A program made the translations under genes and the position numbers. Positions 6,419 through 9,698 of a stretch of DNA of 9,698 nt are shown here, in pieces. The notes under the pieces were generated by a model. The model had not been told where the DNA came from. It did not search any database and saw nothing but the letters and a program-made list of their open reading frames with translations. This DNA comes from Chloroflexia bacterium. Its GTDB lineage: Bacteria > Chloroflexota > Chloroflexia > Thermomicrobiales > UBA6265. Position 1 is the stretch's first letter. Every line of letters starts with the position of its first letter. The stretch is taken from assembly GCA_013696265.1 (NCBI GenBank), contig JACCYX010000032.1, positions 1 to 9,698 on the forward strand, read 5' to 3'.

Positions 6419-7726
6419 ATGCTCAACGCGAACGCCAACGGCAAAGGGGCGGTCGATGTCTCGCGCGTGCGCTCGCGGCGCGTGGCCGGCAACCTGCTGC
6501 GCTTCGGCCGCCGGTTGCGCTCGGCTGGGATGCCCGTGGGGTCGGGCAGCATCCTGGGGTTGATCGAGGCAATCGACGCGGTTGGCATCCGGCGGCGGGA
6601 CGATGTCTACAGTGCCGCCAAGGCGACGCTCGTCACCCGGCCCGAACAGATTCCGATGTTCAACGCCGAGTTCCTGCGCTTCTGGGCCGATCTCGTGGAC
6701 CAGCAGGCGCCAATGTTCTCCGAAGCGATCCACGACGACGAGGAAACCGTCGGCATGCCGAATCCCAGCCAGCGCAGGGAAAAGGGCGAGCAGGGGCAAG
6801 GAGCCAAGGGCGGCGAGGTCGACAAGACGGTCCTCGCGGTCGAGGGCACCGAGGACATCGACGATCTCGGGGAAACCGAGGACTACGAAATTCCGCCGGA
6901 GGATGTCCTGATCTTCAGCGCCAGCGAGGCCCTGCGAAAGAAGGACTTCTCGCAATTCTCGCCAGATGAACTCGCCGAGGCCCGGCGCCTCATCGAGTCG
7001 ATGACGTGGCGGCTGGGCACTCGCCTCACGCGCCGCCGCAAGCGGGCGATCAACGGCGCCTACATCGACTACCGCGCCACCCTGCGGGGAGCGATGAAGC
7101 AGGGCGGGGTGCCGCTCGACCTCAAGTGGCGCGAGCGAAAGGAGCGGATGCGGCCCCTGGTGCTGATCTGCGATATATCCGGCTCGATGGACCGGTATTC
7201 ACGGCTGTTGCTCCGTTTCGTCCACGCCCTGGAGCACGGGCTCGATTCGGTCGAGGTCTTCGTTTTCGGCACGCGGCTGACGCGGATCACGCGGGAGTTG
7301 CGCAAGAAGAATGTCGACGTGGCAATCGCCGACGTCGTGGCCTCGGTCGACGACTGGTCGGGCGGGACCCGGATCGGCGAGTCGATCAAGAACTTCAACT
7401 ACAAGTGGAGCCGCCGGGTTCTCCGCTCGGGCGCGACGGTGGTCGTCATCAGCGATGGCTGGGACCGGGGCGACCCGGAACTGCTGGGTGCCGAAATGGC
7501 CAGGTTACAACGCTCGTGCCGCCGGATAATCTGGTTGAACCCGCTGCTCGGGGCGCCTGGCTACCAGCCGCTCACGCAGGGGATCAGGGCGTCGCTGCCG
7601 TACGTCGATCACTTCCTGCCGATTCACAACCTGAAGAGCCTCGAAGCACTGGCAAAACTGCTCGGAGCCGTCGAAGACACCCCACCGGTTCGCCGCCAAG
7701 CGTCCAGCAGGGCAATTCGCGCCTGA
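6419..7726 (+). CDS. coxE: VWA-domain protein, CoxE type
   Basis: This 435-residue protein is the von Willebrand factor A partner of the MoxR ATPase upstream; the pair acts in maturation of molybdenum hydroxylases, where CoxE is thought to link the ATPase to the target enzyme. The N-terminal part (to about 105) is helical and family-typical. Residues about 105-165 form a charged, acidic, low-complexity linker. The VWA domain covers about 245-410, with the full metal-ion-dependent adhesion site: DISGS (252-256), Thr317 in GGTRIG, and Asp346 in ISDGWDRGD. All metal ligands are present, so the domain should bind a divalent ion. No signal peptide or membrane segment is seen, so it is probably cytoplasmic. 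The ATG at 6419 is four bases after the coxD stop; the ribosome binding site is weak, which suggests translational coupling. Confidence 0.94.
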   Translation: MLNANANGKGAVDVSRVRSRRVAGNLLRFGRRLRSAGMPVGSGSILGLIEAIDAVGIRRRDDVYSAAKATLVTRPEQIPMFNAEFLRFWADLVDQQAPMFSEAIHDDEETVGMPNPSQRREKGEQGQGAKGGEVDKTVLAVEGTEDIDDLGETEDYEIPPEDVLIFSASEALRKKDFSQFSPDELAEARRLIESMTWRLGTRLTRRRKRAINGAYIDYRATLRGAMKQGGVPLDLKWRERKERMRPLVLICDISGSMDRYSRLLLRFVHALEHGLDSVEVFVFGTRLTRITRELRKKNVDVAIADVVASVDDWSGGTRIGESIKNFNYKWSRRVLRSGATVVVISDGWDRGDPELLGAEMARLQRSCRRIIWLNPLLGAPGYQPLTQGIRASLPYVDHFLPIHNLKSLEALAKLLGAVEDTPPVRRQASSRAIRA

Positions 7727-7747
7727 CGGGAGTGTGGACGGATTCGG

Positions 7748-7802
7748 TTGGCGGTGGTGTAGGCCACCAACGATTGCGTAGGGCTGCGGACCTTGTGTCC
7801 GC
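7748..7802 (+). terminator. Two small hairpins after coxE, weak terminator or repeat remnant
   Basis: Shortly after the coxE stop, TTGG+TGG (7748-7751, 7755-7757) can pair with CCACCAA (7764-7770) with a 3-base bulge. A second stem GCGGAC (7786-7791) and GTCCGC (7797-7802) has a 5-base loop. Neither is followed by a T-run. The second lies in a stretch resembling the ends of the inverted-repeat element at 850-1022, including the exact 12-mer TGTGTCCGCCCG (7794-7805). Whether transcription continues from coxE into xdhC is therefore unclear. Confidence 0.3.
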
Positions 7803-7837
7803 CCGCGCTTGCTTTATGTCCCCGATTGGAGAACATT

Positions 7838-8149
7838 ATGAGCGAATGGCTACCTGAAATCGACACCTGGAAATCGGAAGGCAAGCGCGTGGCGATCGCG
7901 ACCGTTGTCAACGTCATTGGGTCCGCACCGCGCCCGGTTGGCGCCCGCCTGGCCGTCTCCGAAACCGGCGAGTTGGCCGGCTCGGTGAGCGGGGGCTGCG
8001 TCGAATCGGCGGTGGCGGTCGAGGCGGAGGATGTGCTCCGCACCGGCGCCCCGAAGCTGATCCGCTACGGCATCACCGACGAAATGGCCTGGGATGTCGG
8101 GCTCGCCTGCGGGGGCACGATCGATGTCTTCGTCGAGCCGGTCGAGTGA
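7838..8149 (+). CDS. XdhC/CoxI family protein, stand-alone N-terminal domain
   Basis: This 103-residue protein corresponds to only the N-terminal domain of XdhC/CoxI maturation factors, which bind molybdenum cofactor and hand it to xanthine dehydrogenase or CO dehydrogenase-type enzymes. The conserved blocks are all here: GSAPRPVGA (28-36), GSVSGGCVE (48-56) and WDVGLACGG (85-93), with Cys54 and Cys91. The Rossmann-like C-terminal domain of full-length XdhC is absent; it is encoded by the next gene, 7 bases downstream in another frame. The ATG at 7838 has TTGGAGA about 7 bases upstream; the in-frame ATG at 7793-7818 region has no such site and would add unrelated residues. Split XdhC pairs are known in several bacterial lineages, so this is probably a true short gene and not a frameshift product. 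Confidence 0.9.
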   Translation: MSEWLPEIDTWKSEGKRVAIATVVNVIGSAPRPVGARLAVSETGELAGSVSGGCVESAVAVEAEDVLRTGAPKLIRYGITDEMAWDVGLACGGTIDVFVEPVE

Positions 8150-8156
8150 CCCACCG

Positions 8157-8945
8157 ATGACCGACAGCCCATCGTCCTCGGAATCAAATTTTCTGCTTCA
8201 GGCCCGCGAGGCCAGCGCAAGAAACGTCCCGGCCGTGATCGTCACTGTCGTCCGGGGCGCCACGGTCGGCGCCAAACTCCTGCTCATCGGTGATGACGCG
8301 CAAGGAACGTTGGGAACGAAGGACCTCGACGATGCGGGCCTGACCGCCGCCCGCGATGCGGTCGCGTCGGGAAAGTCGGGGCTGGTCGCCCTGGCCGCGG
8401 ATACCGACGCCTTCGTCGATGTCTTCCTGCCCCCACCGTTGCTGGTGCTGATCGGGGCGGTTCACGTCGCCCAGGCGGTCGTCACCTTCGCCGCGCCGCT
8501 TGGCTTCCGAATCGTGGTCGTCGACGCACGGCAGACGCTTGCCACCCGTGAACGGTTCCCGGATGTCGACGACCTGATCGTTGCCTGGCCTGACGAGGCG
8601 TACCCACGCCTGCCGATCACCCGGTCGAGCGCGATCGTTATCCTCACCCACGACCCAAAGTTCGATGAACCGGCAATTCTCGGCGCGCTCCAAACTGACG
8701 CCGGATACATCGGCGCGGTCGGCAGCCGAAAGACGAACGTCGATCGCCGGGCACGGTTGCTCGAAGCGGGCGCCACCGGCGCGCAGATCGACCGCGTGCA
8801 TGGTCCAATCGGACTCGACATCGGCGGCAACACTCCCGAGGAAATGGCGATCAGCATCCTGGCCGAAATCATCGCCAGTCGCAACGACCGGAGCGGCGGT
8901 CCACTTAAGGGAGCAACCGGCTCGATCCGGGGCGACGGTGACTAG
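8157..8945 (+). CDS. XdhC/CoxI family protein with Rossmann domain
   Basis: This 262-residue protein is the second XdhC component. The C-terminal Rossmann-like XdhC domain spans about 95-245, with VLIGAVHVAQ (97-106), FRIVVVDAR (117-125), RFP (133-135), LTHDPKFDEPAI (163-174), YIGAVGSRKT (184-193), GPIGLDIGGNTPEEMAISILAEIIA (216-240) as core. The N-terminal 90 residues look like a worn-down XdhC_CoxI domain: VPAVIVTVVRGATVGAKLL matches its first strands, but the SGGCVE motif is replaced by a GTLGTKDLDD stretch and there is no Cys in the protein. It probably works as a complex with the 103-residue XdhC, which keeps both Cys motifs. The ATG at 8157 follows the previous stop by 7 bases, with no clear ribosome binding site, so coupling is likely. 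Its end overlaps the MocA-like start by 8 bases. Confidence 0.92.
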   Translation: MTDSPSSSESNFLLQAREASARNVPAVIVTVVRGATVGAKLLLIGDDAQGTLGTKDLDDAGLTAARDAVASGKSGLVALAADTDAFVDVFLPPPLLVLIGAVHVAQAVVTFAAPLGFRIVVVDARQTLATRERFPDVDDLIVAWPDEAYPRLPITRSSAIVILTHDPKFDEPAILGALQTDAGYIGAVGSRKTNVDRRARLLEAGATGAQIDRVHGPIGLDIGGNTPEEMAISILAEIIASRNDRSGGPLKGATGSIRGDGD

Positions 8946-9552
8946 GCCGGGGCCGGTCCACGGCATCGTGCTCGCCGCCGGCATGTCCCGGCGCCTTGGC
9001 CATCCCAAGCAATTGCTGGATGTGGGCGGAAAACCGCTCATCCGGCATGTGGTGGAACGGTGCCTCGGGTCGAGTCTGGACGCAATTTGGGTGGTTGTCG
9101 GGCATGAGGCCGAGGCTGTCCGCCAGGATCTGGCGAATCTCGACATCGAGATTGTCGTTAACCCCAACTACGCCAGCGGCCAGGCGAGTTCGCTTATCGC
9201 TGGCCTCGAAGCCGCATCGAGCGTCGCCGACGCGGTGGTGATCGCGCTTGGCGACCAGCCGCTCATCGCACCTGAGGCGATCGATCGCCTGGTCGCGGCC
9301 AGACGGATGGATCGGGCATTGGTCGCGATGGCGAGCTACGGAGACGAGCGCGGCCACCCGGTGCTTTTCGGCCGCGAGTTGTTCGATGAGTTGCGCGGTA
9401 TCGAAGGTGATCAGGGCGGGCGCGAGGTCATTCGCCGCCACCCCGGCGACGTCGTCCTCATCCCTGGCGGATCGGCCCACGTCCCGCTTGACGTCGACAC
9501 CGAAGACGCCTACGTCCTCCTGCTTGAGCAGTACGCGAACGACTCTGCATAA
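8938..9552 (+). CDS. mocA: Molybdopterin nucleotidyltransferase, MocA-like (probable CTP-dependent)
   Basis: This 204-residue protein has a MobA-like NTP-transferase fold. Such enzymes attach a nucleotide to molybdenum-bound molybdopterin; MocA uses CTP to give the cytosine dinucleotide cofactor used by xanthine and CO dehydrogenase family enzymes. Motifs are LAAGMSRRLGHPKQLL (12-27; the AAG and PK forms point to MocA more than to MobA, which has AGG and DK), NPNYASGQASSL (75-86), the metal-binding LGDQPLI (104-110), GHPVLF (139-144) and GDQGGR (157-162). The start is GTG at 8938, overlapping the xdhC stop by 8 bases, with GGGGCGAC before it; no nearer ATG precedes the nucleotide-binding loop. 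A longer frame reaching back to 8581 is the xdhC sequence read out of frame. CTP preference is inferred from motif form and neighbours. Confidence 0.92.
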   Translation: MTRPGPVHGIVLAAGMSRRLGHPKQLLDVGGKPLIRHVVERCLGSSLDAIWVVVGHEAEAVRQDLANLDIEIVVNPNYASGQASSLIAGLEAASSVADAVVIALGDQPLIAPEAIDRLVAARRMDRALVAMASYGDERGHPVLFGRELFDELRGIEGDQGGREVIRRHPGDVVLIPGGSAHVPLDVDTEDAYVLLLEQYANDSA

Positions 9553-9698
9553 TGCGTGATGCCGTTGCACTCAACGCCAAATCTGTAGGGGAGGGCTAGC
9601 GGGCATCAGGTCCAACAAATGCATAGTACGTGGGTGAACGTGCGCCGTTGCTGGGTTCGCGGGCGCTTGATCTGGGAGCATTGCTCGCCGTGTGGACG
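9553..9698. other. Right-end region with no supported gene
   Basis: No gene can be supported in these 146 bases. Frames from ATG at 9619 and GTG at 9630 stay open to the edge on the plus strand, and all minus-strand frames are open for 60-100 bases, but none has a good ribosome binding site or recognisable motif. TGTAGGGGAGGGC at 9584-9596 resembles the ends of the inverted-repeat element at 850-1022, without a second arm visible. Confidence 0.5.

Noticed and set aside
8581..8937. Longer N-terminus for the MocA-like protein
   Set aside because: This stretch is xdhC coding sequence in another frame, and the nucleotide-binding loop begins only a few residues after GTG 8938, as usual in the family.
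7838..8945. Possible frameshifted single xdhC gene
   Set aside because: The first protein ends cleanly after its domain, the second has its own start and its own degenerate N-terminal domain, so the two do not join into one normal XdhC chain.
1..9698. CRISPR arrays, tRNA or rRNA genes, transposases, toxin-antitoxin or phage genes
   Set aside because: No regularly spaced direct repeats, cloverleaf-like segments, ribosomal RNA motifs or such protein families were seen on either strand by eye.

Overview
The window is a high-GC bacterial chromosomal segment with tightly packed genes, short overlaps (ATGA, 8-base overlaps) and GTG/TTG starts. Its content fits Chloroflexota, perhaps Thermomicrobia-like: a Tat-type solute-binding protein without a lipobox, a split XdhC pair, a CoxD/CoxE cassette, and GTAGGGGCGG-type inverted repeats. 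That assignment is inference from gene style; no rRNA or other marker is present.

Layout. At the left edge (2-310, +) is the C-terminal TOBE-like part of an ABC transporter ATPase, overlapping tsaE (307-774, +). A 341-base gap (775-1115) holds a nested imperfect inverted-repeat element (850-1022) and a perfect 15-bp hairpin (1042-1075). On the minus strand, 4434 down to 1116, is a CUT1/Ugp-type importer operon: two permeases (ugpA-like, ugpE-like) and then a ugpB-like binding protein. It has no ATPase gene of its own. It sits between tsaE and tsaB (4629-5339, +), two genes whose products work in the same tRNA t6A complex.

The right half is a plus-strand accessory set for molybdenum hydroxylases such as aerobic CO dehydrogenase or xanthine dehydrogenase: MoxR/CoxD AAA+ ATPase (5464-6414), CoxE VWA protein (6419-7726), a two-gene XdhC/CoxI system (7838-8149 and 8157-8945) and a MocA-like molybdopterin nucleotidyltransferase (8938-9552). 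Together these would supply and insert the molybdenum cofactor. CoxD and CoxE would remodel the apo-enzyme, the XdhC proteins would carry and protect the cofactor, and the MocA-like enzyme would probably make the cytosine-dinucleotide form. No catalytic hydroxylase subunit lies in the window, so the client enzyme must be encoded elsewhere, possibly just outside. The last 146 bases contain no gene I can support.

I see no clear evidence of a wholly new system. The most unusual points are the split XdhC with one half lacking the conserved Cys motif, the importer interposed between tsaE and tsaB, the 173-base inverted-repeat element (with a related fragment near 7775-7805), and a promoter/operator-like arrangement packed against the tsaB start.
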